Shown here: piece after piece, positions 8,505 through 17,169 of the stretch
Position numbering within the stretch: position 1 is the stretch's first letter
How the letters are laid out: the number at the start of each line of letters is the position of its first letter
NCBI GenBank assembly: GCA_964534315.1
Contig: CAZHOV010000030.1
Location: forward strand, 1 to 40,263
Source of the DNA: CAZHOV01 sp964534315
Lineage (GTDB): Bacteria > Bacteroidota > Bacteroidia > Chitinophagales > Saprospiraceae
DNA length: 40,263 bases
Reading direction: 5' to 3'
Program-made: the position numbers and the translations under genes
The notes under the pieces: generated by a model
Database searches by the model: none
Seen by the model: the letters and a program-made list of their open reading frames with translations, nothing else
What the model was told of the DNA's origin: nothing

Positions 8505-9821
8505 ATGAATAAACGGGTCCTATTTATCACTTACTACTGGCCTCCATCGGGTGGCCCGGGTGTTCAACGCATCATCTATTTCGTTAAATACCTGCGTAAA
8601 TTCGGTTACGAACCTGTTATCCTTACCGTAAAAGATGGAGAATATCCCGCAATAGACCGTACCTTCGAAAAGATTATTCCTGAAGGCATAAAGGTGTATA
8701 AATCTAAGGCGCTCGAGCCCTTCACCCTTTACAAACGGCTCCTTGGTAAAAAGAAAGACCATAAGATCGACACTTATATTATGAGCCGGAAGGAAAAAAG
8801 CCTTCCGCAGAAGCTCCTCAAATGGATCCGGCTGAATATTTTTATCCCGGATGCCCGGATTGGGTGGTATCCCTATGCGGTAAAGCTGGGAAAAAAGATC
8901 ATTCAGGACGAGCAGATTGATTTGATTTTCTCCAGCTCTCCCCCCCACTCTCTCCAGGTCACTGCCCGCCGGTTGGCTGCTTTGTCTAACAAGCCCTGGG
9001 TAGCAGATTTCCGCGATCCCTGGAGTACGATCTGGTATTACCAAGATCAAAAACGGACCTGGCTAACTAAATGGATCGACAGCCGACTTGAGCGAAAAGC
9101 GATCACTTCGAATGACCGGATCGTTGTTACGTGCAAAGGCTTAAAAGAGCAGTTCGAAAAATACTTTGGCGTTTCATCAGAAAAAGTAAAAGTCGTAACC
9201 AATGGTTTTGAGCCGACGGCCATCTCAACTAAATCCTTTTCTCCTGAAGGTCCTTTCAAGATATTTTATGCCGGCAACTTGTCTACGGTAAGGGTCCCCT
9301 ATCCTTTGCTGGAGGCTTTAAAAAAATTCAAAAACACACATCCTGAAAAACCCATAAAATTCGTTATTGCGGGGACGGTCAGTCCTAAATTCTGGGAGGC
9401 AGTCCGGGAAAGAGCCATCGAGGAGCTGATCGATTACCTTGGGTATATCAGTCATCAGGAAGTACTCGACCATTACCAAAAAGCAGACTTACTCCTGCTG
9501 GTGATTGACGATATCCCTAATCCAAACTTATTTATTCCCGGCAAACTATTTGACTACCTGGGAAGCCGGAAGCCTGTTTTTGGCATCGGTCCTAAAAACG
9601 GAGAGGTCCATAAAATCATTAAAGAGACCAATAGCGGTTATTTTTTTGATTACCAGGAAAACGAAAAAGCTTTTGAACAACTAAAAGCACTCGTGGAAAA
9701 AAGAGCGGAACTTTCAAAGCTCTTTACATTCGAGGGAATAGAGCAATATACCCGGGAACAACTGACAAAAAAGTTGACAAGTACCTTTGATGAGGTGTTG
9801 ACAGAAGCTGGAGACGAATGA
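8505..9821 (+). CDS. GT4-type glycosyltransferase (GT-B fold)
   Basis: A 438-aa cytoplasmic glycosyltransferase of the GT-B fold. The N-terminal half begins VLFITYYWPPSGGPGVQR, a hallmark of Bacteroidota family 4-like enzymes, and carries VADFRDPWS near residue 168. The C-terminal half has FKIFYAGNLS (about 252), FVIAGTVSPKFWEAV and FIPGKLFDYLGSRKPVFGIG (about 345), which stands where the nucleotide-sugar-binding E-x7-E motif lies in classical GT4 enzymes. Donor and acceptor are unknown. With the upstream YfhO-like gene it could make and then transfer a glycolipid; this is inferred from co-orientation and short spacing. Confidence 0.88.
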   Translation: MNKRVLFITYYWPPSGGPGVQRIIYFVKYLRKFGYEPVILTVKDGEYPAIDRTFEKIIPEGIKVYKSKALEPFTLYKRLLGKKKDHKIDTYIMSRKEKSLPQKLLKWIRLNIFIPDARIGWYPYAVKLGKKIIQDEQIDLIFSSSPPHSLQVTARRLAALSNKPWVADFRDPWSTIWYYQDQKRTWLTKWIDSRLERKAITSNDRIVVTCKGLKEQFEKYFGVSSEKVKVVTNGFEPTAISTKSFSPEGPFKIFYAGNLSTVRVPYPLLEALKKFKNTHPEKPIKFVIAGTVSPKFWEAVRERAIEELIDYLGYISHQEVLDHYQKADLLLLVIDDIPNPNLFIPGKLFDYLGSRKPVFGIGPKNGEVHKIIKETNSGYFFDYQENEKAFEQLKALVEKRAELSKLFTFEGIEQYTREQLTKKLTSTFDEVLTEAGDE

Positions 9822-9938
9822 CTAGTCCAAGATAATTTATTTTTGCAAAACTGTGAATCTGAATATAAATAAATGAACACTAGAAATTCAGAATATATCG
9901 GCCCCCTACATAACTATCACCTTCTCCCCAAAAAATAC

Positions 9939-9946
9939 TACCTTTG
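9939..9946 (+). promoter_or_regulatory. Bacteroidota -7 promoter element for ettA
   Basis: TACCTTTG fits TAnnTTTG exactly, 29 bases before the ettA start codon. No TTTG is found at the normal -33 distance, so the match rests on the -7 box and its position. Confidence 0.5.
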
Positions 9947-9975
9947 CCAAAATTTTTTTGATAGAATAGATAAGT

Positions 9976-11652
9976 ATGTCAGACAACAAGATCATCTTCT
10001 CCATGTCGGGAGTTACTAAAACCTACCCGCCTCAAAAACAAGTATTAAAAAATATCTGGCTCTCCTTCTTCTACGGAGCTAAAATCGGCATTCTGGGCCT
10101 CAACGGAAGCGGTAAATCCACCCTCCTGAAAATCATCGCCGGCCTGGATACCAACTACGAAGGTAAAATCGAATTTGAAGCGCAGTATAAGATCGGCTAC
10201 CTCCCCCAAGAACCTGAACTGGACGAAAATAAAACCGTACGGGAATCGGTAGAGGAAGGTCTCGGCGAACTCATGGAAACGATGAAAGAGTACGAAGCGG
10301 TCAATGCCAAATTTGCCGAACCCATGAGCGATGACGAAATGAATAAACTCATCGAACGGCAGGGCGAACTCATGGAGATCCTCGACCAAAAAAATGCCTG
10401 GGAAATGGATCACAAGATCGAAAAAGCCCTCGACGCCTTGCGCTGCCCCCCAGACGATGCCAAGATCAGCGTACTCTCCGGTGGAGAACGTCGTAGGGTG
10501 GCCCTTGCCCGGTTGCTACTTTCTGAGCCGGATATCCTCCTGCTCGACGAGCCGACCAACCACCTCGATGCCGAAAGCATCGCCTGGCTCGAACAATACC
10601 TCCAAAACTTTCCCGGTACCGTGATTGCCGTCACCCACGACCGCTATTTTCTGGATAATGTAGCCGGATGGATCCTCGAACTCGACCGAGGTGAAGGCAT
10701 CCCATGGAAAGGTAACTACAGCAGCTGGCTCGAGCAAAAGGCCAAACGACTGGAGCAAGAACAAAAAGAAGCAACAAAACGAAAAAGAACACTCGAACGC
10801 GAGCTCGAATGGATACGCATGAGCCCGAAAGCACGCCAGGCTAAAGGAAAAGCAAGACTCAACGCCTATGATAAATTGGCTTCGCAAGGTATGAAAGAAA
10901 AAGAAGCTAAACTGGAACTGTCTATACCTCCGGGCCCCAGACTGGGGGAGGTGGTAATCGAAGCCGAACACCTCAAAAAAGCCTTTGGCGACCGCCTGCT
11001 TTTTGACGACTTCTCCTTTACGGTTCCCAAAAACAGCATCGTCGGCATTATCGGCCCGAATGGCGTCGGAAAGACAACGCTCTTCCGCATGATTATGGGC
11101 GAAGAAAAGCCGGATGAAGGTAACATCACCCTGGGCGATACGGTAAAGACTTCTTACGTCGATCAATCGCACGAAGCTATCGATCCTGAAAAGACCGTCT
11201 ACGAAATCGTATCCGGCGGGCAAGACATCATCACAGTGGGTAACTACGAAGTCAATGCCCGGGCCTATGTAGCCAAATTCAACTTTACCGGAGCCGATCA
11301 ACAAAAAAAAGCTGGCGTCCTATCCGGCGGAGAACGCAACCGCCTCCATCTGGCCCTGACGCTTAAAGATGGGGGCAATGTCCTCCTGCTGGATGAGCCT
11401 ACCAACGACATCGACGTCAATACCCTAAGAGCGCTGGAAGATGCGCTTGACGCTTTTGCCGGCTGCGTGCTGCTCATTAGCCACGACCGTTGGTTTATCG
11501 ACCGATTGGCAACACATATTTTATCCTTTGAGGATGACGGCAAGGTGGTCTTTTTCGAAGGGAACTTTCAGGCTTACGAAGAAGCGAAAAAGGAACGACT
11601 GGGAGATGTCACTCCCCACCGGCACCGGTTTAAGAATTTAATGCAAAACTAG
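9976..11652 (+). CDS. ettA: Energy-dependent translational throttle protein EttA (ABC-F)
   Basis: A 558-aa ABC-F ATPase, the size of E. coli EttA. It has two ATP-binding cassettes and no membrane segment. Cassette 1: Walker A GLNGSGKST (41-49), signature LSGGERRR (about 168), Walker B ILLLDEPTNHLD (about 187-198). Cassette 2: Walker A GPNGVGKTT (about 360-368), signature LSGGERNR (about 448), Walker B VLLLDEPTNDID (about 470-481). The charged linker between them (about 240-310, with SPKARQAKGKARLNAYD) is the P-site tRNA interaction motif region. EttA binds the ribosomal E site and gates the first elongation step according to ATP/ADP ratio. Its codon use is richer in G+C than that of its neighbours, as expected for a well-expressed gene. 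Convergent with the protease gene, six bases away. Confidence 0.96.
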   Translation: MSDNKIIFSMSGVTKTYPPQKQVLKNIWLSFFYGAKIGILGLNGSGKSTLLKIIAGLDTNYEGKIEFEAQYKIGYLPQEPELDENKTVRESVEEGLGELMETMKEYEAVNAKFAEPMSDDEMNKLIERQGELMEILDQKNAWEMDHKIEKALDALRCPPDDAKISVLSGGERRRVALARLLLSEPDILLLDEPTNHLDAESIAWLEQYLQNFPGTVIAVTHDRYFLDNVAGWILELDRGEGIPWKGNYSSWLEQKAKRLEQEQKEATKRKRTLERELEWIRMSPKARQAKGKARLNAYDKLASQGMKEKEAKLELSIPPGPRLGEVVIEAEHLKKAFGDRLLFDDFSFTVPKNSIVGIIGPNGVGKTTLFRMIMGEEKPDEGNITLGDTVKTSYVDQSHEAIDPEKTVYEIVSGGQDIITVGNYEVNARAYVAKFNFTGADQQKKAGVLSGGERNRLHLALTLKDGGNVLLLDEPTNDIDVNTLRALEDALDAFAGCVLLISHDRWFIDRLATHILSFEDDGKVVFFEGNFQAYEEAKKERLGDVTPHRHRFKNLMQN

Positions 11653-11658
11653 GATTGT

Positions 11659-14145
11659 TTAACTCCAGAGTCGCAGCCGCCAATAATTCAATTTTCCGGT
11701 ATCTACTCTGGCCTGATCGGCAACCCTTAGCCTCCAATCTCCTTTTATGGGCTCCCCGATCAACGCTCTGAGCAACGGCGTATTAATTAGCGTAAACTCT
11801 TTGATGATATTTTCGGTGCGACCGCCCTGCCGATTGTGTAAGACGACTTCTTTTCCTGAAGGGCAGATCAAACTCAGGGATAGATCACCTATATAGGAAT
11901 GGGTGATATCTACTTTCAGGTCAATATTACGCAGGACGCCTTCCTCTTCAACTTGTTCTACTATGTCAATACCCTCTTTTACGTTGTCGGGGATTTTTAG
12001 CTTGGGTTCTTGCTCAATGACTATTTCCTGGGCATCATCAACCTGGATTTGAATAGACCAGCTATTCCAGGTGCCGGTATCCATAGATGCATTATCGATC
12101 ACTTTCATTTTCCATACTCCTTTGATAGACTTGCCGACCATCTGATTCAGATCAGGCACTTCGTCAGGCGCATAGAACTTTTTCAAATTATCTCTGGAAC
12201 CGCCTTTTCTGTTATGTAAAATAATCTCATCTTCATCCGGGCTGATCAGCTTAATGATCAGGTCACCAATATAGGAATGATCGATAGAGACTTGCACCGA
12301 CAATTTATCGACACGGCCCGATTCTTCAAATACGATGGTATCGACTGCACCTTGCGGATCATTGTCGGGGATGGTAGCCGCCGGCTTAGATTCTTTGGAG
12401 ATGAGTTCTCCGGTGGTAGCACGCTGGTATTTTAAAGCTTCCTGAACAGCTTTCAGTGCATCCACTTTTCCATGTCCGAACCAGGGGCTCCAGGAGCCGT
12501 CGGGCGATCCTGCATCCTTAAAACTGCCATCGGGAAAAACTTCTATAGTCGACACATCCCAGGAGGTATCCGGATTAAAATTAGCAGGCGGAGTCCGGTC
12601 GTATCCGTCAAAATTGAGGTCCTTGCTGGCGGTGCGCTGGAGGATAGAAACGACATTCAATGCTGTAAGAGAAGGGTTGGCCGACAGGATTAAGGCAGCG
12701 ATGCCAGCTACTAAAGGGGTTGCGCTGGAGGTGCCCCCAAATCTGCGTGTGACCCCTTGCCCTATCCCGGTAGCCGTCGTAACTCCGAGTCCTGGTACCG
12801 ACATTCTGAAATAAGCGTGTCCGTTACTAGAAGGGCCGCATAGACTGATTCCCGGGCCAAAATTGGAATAATGACTGCGTTTTGCCGTACTTGCCAGGGC
12901 TGCGATATGTATCACTCCGGGTATTCCCACCAGGTTGTTTCGAAATTCATAGGTAGTGCGCACCCCTTCCCACGTCCGGGATCCGTCAACGTTAAACTCC
13001 CATCCGCTGGTGTAAGGAATATCCTGATTGGCGATATAATTGATTGGTGCATTATTATTACCTGCAGCCCAAAGGAAGAGAATGCCTTTCTTCCTTGGTC
13101 CTCCCGTTTGAGCCAGTTCTTTTATGCGATTGACCACTTGAGGCCACCAGATACTGGTGGGGGTGATCCCCCAAGAATTAGACATAATATCTACCTTATC
13201 AGCCATGTAATTGATTGCGGTCAGCAGCTTGGAGTCGCTGATGGCGAGGAATGGACCATTGGATTGCCATTTTACGGGGAGGAGTTTGCAGCCCGGAGCT
13301 GCCCCTACCGTATGGGTGGCATTGGCATTCCCGGCAGCCACTGCCGCCGATGAAGTACCGTGGTCAGAACCGTATTTGTACATTTGTGCTGGATCCGCGT
13401 CGATATCGGTATGAGCGACCAGCCGTGTTCCCTGAAAATAACCCCAGCCGGCGAACTTCTCGGGACCATCAAAATCGGGATGATCCAGTTTGCAGCCATC
13501 ATCGGCAACACCGATCACGATTTCGGGGCTTCCAAAGTGTTTGAGCAGATCCCAGGCAGCTTCACAGTGGGACGTAGATCGGGCATCAAACCAGGGATGA
13601 TTAAAGCGCTCATGGAGATGCCACTGTTGGACATACTCCGGATCTGAAGGCAAGGGAAGGTCATATTTTTCGATACGATAATTCAGGTCGTGTTCGGCTA
13701 TTGCAACGCGGTCGTCTTCTTCCATTAATTTTACGACCAATTTGCAGGGATTCATCCCGGTATGGCTAGTCAATTGAAACAGAAAAGAGCGTTCATCATA
13801 TCGAGTAAGCAAAACCAGGCCCAATTCGCCGCTGAACAGATCAATCTGATGGGAGGTCAGGGATTCTTTGAAAACGATCAATACCCGGTCGGTGATTAGA
13901 AACTCTTGTCCGTTGGAAGCCATGCGGTAAGCATGGTGAGCGGGTGCCATAAACCGGCTAAGCGCCATGAGGGCTTCCAGCTGATCGTTGGTGGTTGTTA
14001 CCCTGGTCGAAGCAGAAGATACTTGCTGCAACTGTTGGAAACCAAGATGTTGCAATTGATCGGGAAGCGCTCTAACCACAAATTGGTCTGGTTTTTTTTC
14101 TAACGTTATCTTTTCACCATTTCGATAGGTGTAGGTTTGTTGCAT
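11659..14145 (-). CDS. Subtilisin-like S8 serine protease with two C-terminal P-domains
   Basis: An 828-aa protease from the Met chosen here; an upstream Met at 14187 would add 14 residues. The catalytic set is complete: Asp 215 in VADDGCKLDHPDF, His 262 in HGTSSAAVAAG, Asn 363 in WAAGNNN, Ser 473 in GGTSSATPLVAG. Before the protease domain lie about 170 residues beginning TYRNGEKITLEKKPDQFVVR, probably an inhibitory or targeting pro-region. After it come two P-domains (about 591-702 and 713-828), each with SYIGDL and LHNR-GG motifs, as in proprotein convertases. Neither start gives a classical signal peptide, and no type IX sorting domain is seen at the end. It may be loaded into the nearby injection system or exported by another route; that is inference. 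Confidence 0.88.
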   Translation of the reverse strand: MQQTYTYRNGEKITLEKKPDQFVVRALPDQLQHLGFQQLQQVSSASTRVTTTNDQLEALMALSRFMAPAHHAYRMASNGQEFLITDRVLIVFKESLTSHQIDLFSGELGLVLLTRYDERSFLFQLTSHTGMNPCKLVVKLMEEDDRVAIAEHDLNYRIEKYDLPLPSDPEYVQQWHLHERFNHPWFDARSTSHCEAAWDLLKHFGSPEIVIGVADDGCKLDHPDFDGPEKFAGWGYFQGTRLVAHTDIDADPAQMYKYGSDHGTSSAAVAAGNANATHTVGAAPGCKLLPVKWQSNGPFLAISDSKLLTAINYMADKVDIMSNSWGITPTSIWWPQVVNRIKELAQTGGPRKKGILFLWAAGNNNAPINYIANQDIPYTSGWEFNVDGSRTWEGVRTTYEFRNNLVGIPGVIHIAALASTAKRSHYSNFGPGISLCGPSSNGHAYFRMSVPGLGVTTATGIGQGVTRRFGGTSSATPLVAGIAALILSANPSLTALNVVSILQRTASKDLNFDGYDRTPPANFNPDTSWDVSTIEVFPDGSFKDAGSPDGSWSPWFGHGKVDALKAVQEALKYQRATTGELISKESKPAATIPDNDPQGAVDTIVFEESGRVDKLSVQVSIDHSYIGDLIIKLISPDEDEIILHNRKGGSRDNLKKFYAPDEVPDLNQMVGKSIKGVWKMKVIDNASMDTGTWNSWSIQIQVDDAQEIVIEQEPKLKIPDNVKEGIDIVEQVEEEGVLRNIDLKVDITHSYIGDLSLSLICPSGKEVVLHNRQGGRTENIIKEFTLINTPLLRALIGEPIKGDWRLRVADQARVDTGKLNYWRLRLWS

Positions 14146-14206
14146 GGTATAAGTGGATTTTGACAAAACAGGAGAAATAAAAAACAACGGCTAAGTATTC
14201 CAAATA

Positions 14207-14221
14207 GAAAGCTTTCGAAAG
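14207..14221. promoter_or_regulatory. Overlapping palindromes in a divergent intergenic region
   Basis: GAAAGCTTTC (14207-14216) and CTTTCGAAAG (14212-14221) are two perfect ten-base palindromes sharing five bases, placed between the divergent protease and membrane-protein genes. The layout suits an operator for a dimeric regulator, but no regulator gene is in the window. Confidence 0.35.
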
Positions 14222-14297
14222 TTAAGCGATTTTTTTGGTTCGACTATTATGTAATATTAAGAAATTAATTAATTTTAGTAATCAAAATTATACTTGT

Positions 14298-15179
14298 ATG
14301 TTAAACGTAGTCATTGGCTTAATTTTCATTTTGTTGTTGCTCAGTTTATTGGCGACCACTGTTATGGAGCTTATCTCTGGTTTACTATCCTTCCGGGGCC
14401 GTCATTTGGAGCGGGTCTTAAGGAATATGTTGGCTACGGATAGTGACGAGTTATTAGAAAAATTTAAAGAGAATCCATTTTACAAGCAATTAGCCGGAAA
14501 GTTTTTAGGTAAGCGTACGCCCCCCTCCTATTTGAGTTCGGCCAATTTCAGATCTATCTTAGAAAAGATTTTGGGAGGAAAAGAACAGTTGGAGGCCAAG
14601 ATCGGTGAGATAAAAGATGAAAACCTCAGGGAGATCCTGAATCAATTTGTAGAAGAAGCGGAGGGAAATCTGGAAGATTTGAGAAACAGGATAGAGCAAT
14701 GGTATGATGACGTTATGGATAGAGCCTCCGGCTGGTACAAGAGAAATATCCAAAAGGTCCTGATCCTGGTAGGGATAGGTATTGCGGTTATTTTCAATGC
14801 CGATACGATTTCCATTTATAATCGGTTATCAAAAGACCCGAAAGCGAGGCTAGAAGTGGCGACGTTGGCGCAGGAATTTGTGCAAAGTGATTCGCTACAG
14901 ACCGTTTCTGCTAGTGAAGAAACGATTAAAGAAATCCGTGAGGAGATTGATTATTTGGTGAATACAGAAATTGAAAACTTAAAAAATCCGTTGGGTTTGG
15001 GCTGGGATAATTTTGATGTGATCAATGCCGATTGGTACGACTGGGTGCAGAAAATTCTGGGATGGATTGTGACGGCATTGGCCATTTCTCTGGGAGCACC
15101 CTTTTGGTTTGATCTGTTGAAAAAACTGGTCAATGTAAGAAGTTCGGGGAAGGTACCTCCGCCATCCTCTGGAAAATAA
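14298..15179 (+). CDS. Conserved membrane protein with FNADTI and GAPFWFD motifs
   Basis: A 293-aa membrane protein. I start it at the Met before LNVVIGLIFILLLLSLLATT, because the 21 residues encoded upstream are polar and unlike a membrane-protein N-terminus. It has an N-terminal membrane segment (1-25), a charged and partly coiled-coil middle (about 50-160), a second segment with VGIGIAVIFNADTISIYNRL, and a third near the end, ILGWIVTALAISLGAPFWFD, followed by LLKKLVNVRSSGK. The last two motifs recur in a widespread family of uncharacterised bacterial membrane proteins that I recognise but cannot name. Its place next to the envelope genes and the injection system is suggestive but not proof of a link. 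Confidence 0.72.
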   Translation: MLNVVIGLIFILLLLSLLATTVMELISGLLSFRGRHLERVLRNMLATDSDELLEKFKENPFYKQLAGKFLGKRTPPSYLSSANFRSILEKILGGKEQLEAKIGEIKDENLREILNQFVEEAEGNLEDLRNRIEQWYDDVMDRASGWYKRNIQKVLILVGIGIAVIFNADTISIYNRLSKDPKARLEVATLAQEFVQSDSLQTVSASEETIKEIREEIDYLVNTEIENLKNPLGLGWDNFDVINADWYDWVQKILGWIVTALAISLGAPFWFDLLKKLVNVRSSGKVPPPSSGK

Positions 15180-15400
15180 TGACGTTATTTAACGTTTTTG
15201 CCTCAGGGCGAATGATAAGGCTTGAGTTTAGTGACAAAACTCATTGTGAACCTGTCTGCCTATGGCAGCAGCAAGGCAGGCTTCCTACTAAGAAAGTAGG
15301 GGACGAAAAAAGCTAACGTTGATTAGCTCAATACTTATCACGCCGTCCAGAGAAATCACTCTAAACAACTTACCTGTTAAGCGAGAACACTAATAGATCA
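15180..15400. repeat. Gene-free stretch with clustered hairpins
   Basis: No coding frame is convincing here. Four inverted repeats follow each other: TGAGTTT/AAACTCA (15223-15243), CTGCCT/AGGCAG (15256-15279), CCTACT/AGTAGG (15284-15300) and AGCTAA/TTAGCT (15311-15328). The last is nested inside GGACG (15301-15305) and CGTCC (15344-15348). The cluster could be an interspersed repeat element of the REP type, a transcription stop for the preceding gene, or a structured RNA. Confidence 0.5.
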
Positions 15401-15406
15401 AGAAAA

Positions 15407-15432
15407 ATTTTTAAAAATTATTTTTAAAAATT
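15407..15432. promoter_or_regulatory. Tandem 13-base AT-rich palindromic repeat
   Basis: ATTTTTAAAAATT occurs twice in a row without a gap (15407-15419 and 15420-15432), each copy nearly palindromic. It stands about 215 bases before the envelope-gene operon that starts at 15647. An operator or a bent AT-rich upstream element is possible. The rest of the stretch up to 15646 shows only the weak -7-like sequence TATATTAG near 15572 and nothing else clear. Confidence 0.35.
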
Positions 15433-15646
15433 GGTAACGTTTTCATGGTAAGTGGTATTTATAAATGGAGAAACCGAATATTATTGCTCTATATTACTAT
15501 AGTGAAAAGGCTTCTTTTAAAGCCGGTTGTTAAATGATTAATTTTATTTCCTTAATTCTTTTTTTTTAGTATATTAGCCAAATACTTGAATACCCTAACA
15601 CCTAACTGATGACCATTTTGCCCCAAACAAATTAAATTAGTGCCAA

Positions 15647-17164
15647 ATGATAAGAATTTCTTTCTTACTTTTCTTTGCTACTATTCTTGTGCTGGCTCTT
15701 GGCTACAGTAAAGGGTATTTTCAAAATACCAATAAGTTGGTCCCTGTAAAACTGAAAGGGGTCAACATTACCAAGAAAGAATCGTCCACTTTTAAATTCA
15801 AAACACCTGGGCCTGGCAAATTAAATATCTTTCTGAGTAAAATAGACGGGAGAAGAGAACTCGAGGATATTTCGGTAAGCTTATATCAAGGTTTAAATAA
15901 GTTGAAAGAAGGCTTCTACCAAGGGTCAAAGATGACTTTCCCTATCAAACAATCCGATTTCTTCAGCATTAATTTTGAAGTTGATAAACGGTATATTACC
16001 GTTGCCATTAGAGTTGAGTTTATTCCCGATGATCCCTCTGTTCTACCCGAAGAAGATAACCAGGATGTCCTGACCATCTCTCAGACCTTTTTCGGACTCA
16101 AAAAGAATGATACGAAAGAAAAATTAAGTACAACCATTTATTTGGAAGAGGGCGATAAGGTACTCGTATCCACTAGTGATACCGAAGAGTTCGCGGAAGC
16201 CCTTATGTTTGAGTTTGACGGAGATGGCTATACGCCCCATCAGGTGATCAAAGGGCAACCGGTAGTCGCGCCGGAGACCAAGGAATATACTTTCTTGTTT
16301 TATCTGGATGAGGAAGCTTCTTCATTTCTAAATATAGATTTTCTGAAATCCAATAAGGGAGCCCGAATCGAACAAGTCAACGTTCGAAAGATAAAAAAAG
16401 GAAAACCGATTGAAAAACCTAATCAAGAACCAGACCCGTTATTGGATTTTCTAAAAGCACAGCAACAACAGCAGGCTCAACAGCAAGAGTTTCTTGCTAA
16501 AATGGAAGCAGATCGACGAAGAGCAGATTCCTTGAACAATGTCAAATGGAAGGAAGACATGAAGCGCATTGAAAACATGTTTAACCCCAGAATAGACACT
16601 ACTGCACAGTCTATCTTTAACAACGATATAAGGGAAACCATTCCTCCTCGCGGAAATCTGCTAGCCTCTAACAGAATGTGTTTTGACATCACTGATGTTC
16701 CTATGGGTAATCTCTTCTGGTTGTACTGGATTGGAATAGGAGACCAGCAGTTAGAACAGTATCAAAATGAAGAAACTGAAAAGCTTAAAAGATATCCGCG
16801 AAGTATTTCCTATCTTGGATATTTAGGTAATCTTCTTTTTAAAAGAGGGGGCTATAACGATCCGCTACGCCGCACCTATCAATCAGGCCGCTCTCACGAT
16901 CAAACTGAATATGCCATTGTTGATTGGGATAACAGAATTAATTTTCTAAAAAACCGCCCTTACGAACCTATTTTCCCCTATATGAAAGGAGAAAATATCG
17001 CTTATACCATTGGGAATTCTTCTATTCCCAATCAGGAAAACGGGGTCGTTTATCTGTGTGTTTGTAATAAAAATTACAATACGCCTGTCACCATTCACTT
17101 TAAATATGAAACCTTTATCACGCAAGGCTTTGCTACTATGGGTATGGGAGTACCAATGAATTAA
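15647..17164 (+). CDS. Exported protein with beta-rich repeats and Q-rich coiled coil, unknown function
   Basis: A 505-aa protein I do not recognise. Residues 1-20 are a signal peptide or signal anchor (SFLLFFATILVLALGY). Two beta-rich stretches follow, about 30-130 and 140-255, each with strands of the type found in pre-peptidase-like beta sandwiches. Residues about 265-315 are a Gln/Ala-rich coiled coil with the run QQQQQAQQQ and then Arg/Asp/Lys. The C-terminal 170 residues are a separate domain rich in Tyr and Asn (GNLFWLYWIGIGDQQLEQY; CVCNKNYNTP) containing a Cys-x-Cys pair. It lies five bases before the GH18-like gene, so the two are surely co-transcribed and may act together in the envelope. 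Its link to the injection system is unproven. Confidence 0.6.
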   Translation: MIRISFLLFFATILVLALGYSKGYFQNTNKLVPVKLKGVNITKKESSTFKFKTPGPGKLNIFLSKIDGRRELEDISVSLYQGLNKLKEGFYQGSKMTFPIKQSDFFSINFEVDKRYITVAIRVEFIPDDPSVLPEEDNQDVLTISQTFFGLKKNDTKEKLSTTIYLEEGDKVLVSTSDTEEFAEALMFEFDGDGYTPHQVIKGQPVVAPETKEYTFLFYLDEEASSFLNIDFLKSNKGARIEQVNVRKIKKGKPIEKPNQEPDPLLDFLKAQQQQQAQQQEFLAKMEADRRRADSLNNVKWKEDMKRIENMFNPRIDTTAQSIFNNDIRETIPPRGNLLASNRMCFDITDVPMGNLFWLYWIGIGDQQLEQYQNEETEKLKRYPRSISYLGYLGNLLFKRGGYNDPLRRTYQSGRSHDQTEYAIVDWDNRINFLKNRPYEPIFPYMKGENIAYTIGNSSIPNQENGVVYLCVCNKNYNTPVTIHFKYETFITQGFATMGMGVPMN

Positions 17165-17169
17165 TATTT

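Noticed and set aside
10516..11304. 262-codon minus-strand frame inside ettA
   Set aside because: It is antisense to highly conserved ABC-F motifs and comes from the G+C-rich codon use of ettA; the protein is Phe-rich without a recognisable domain.
12871..13353. 160-codon plus-strand frame inside the protease gene
   Set aside because: It runs antisense to the catalytic domain of the S8 protease, whose motifs are all intact, and has no family features.
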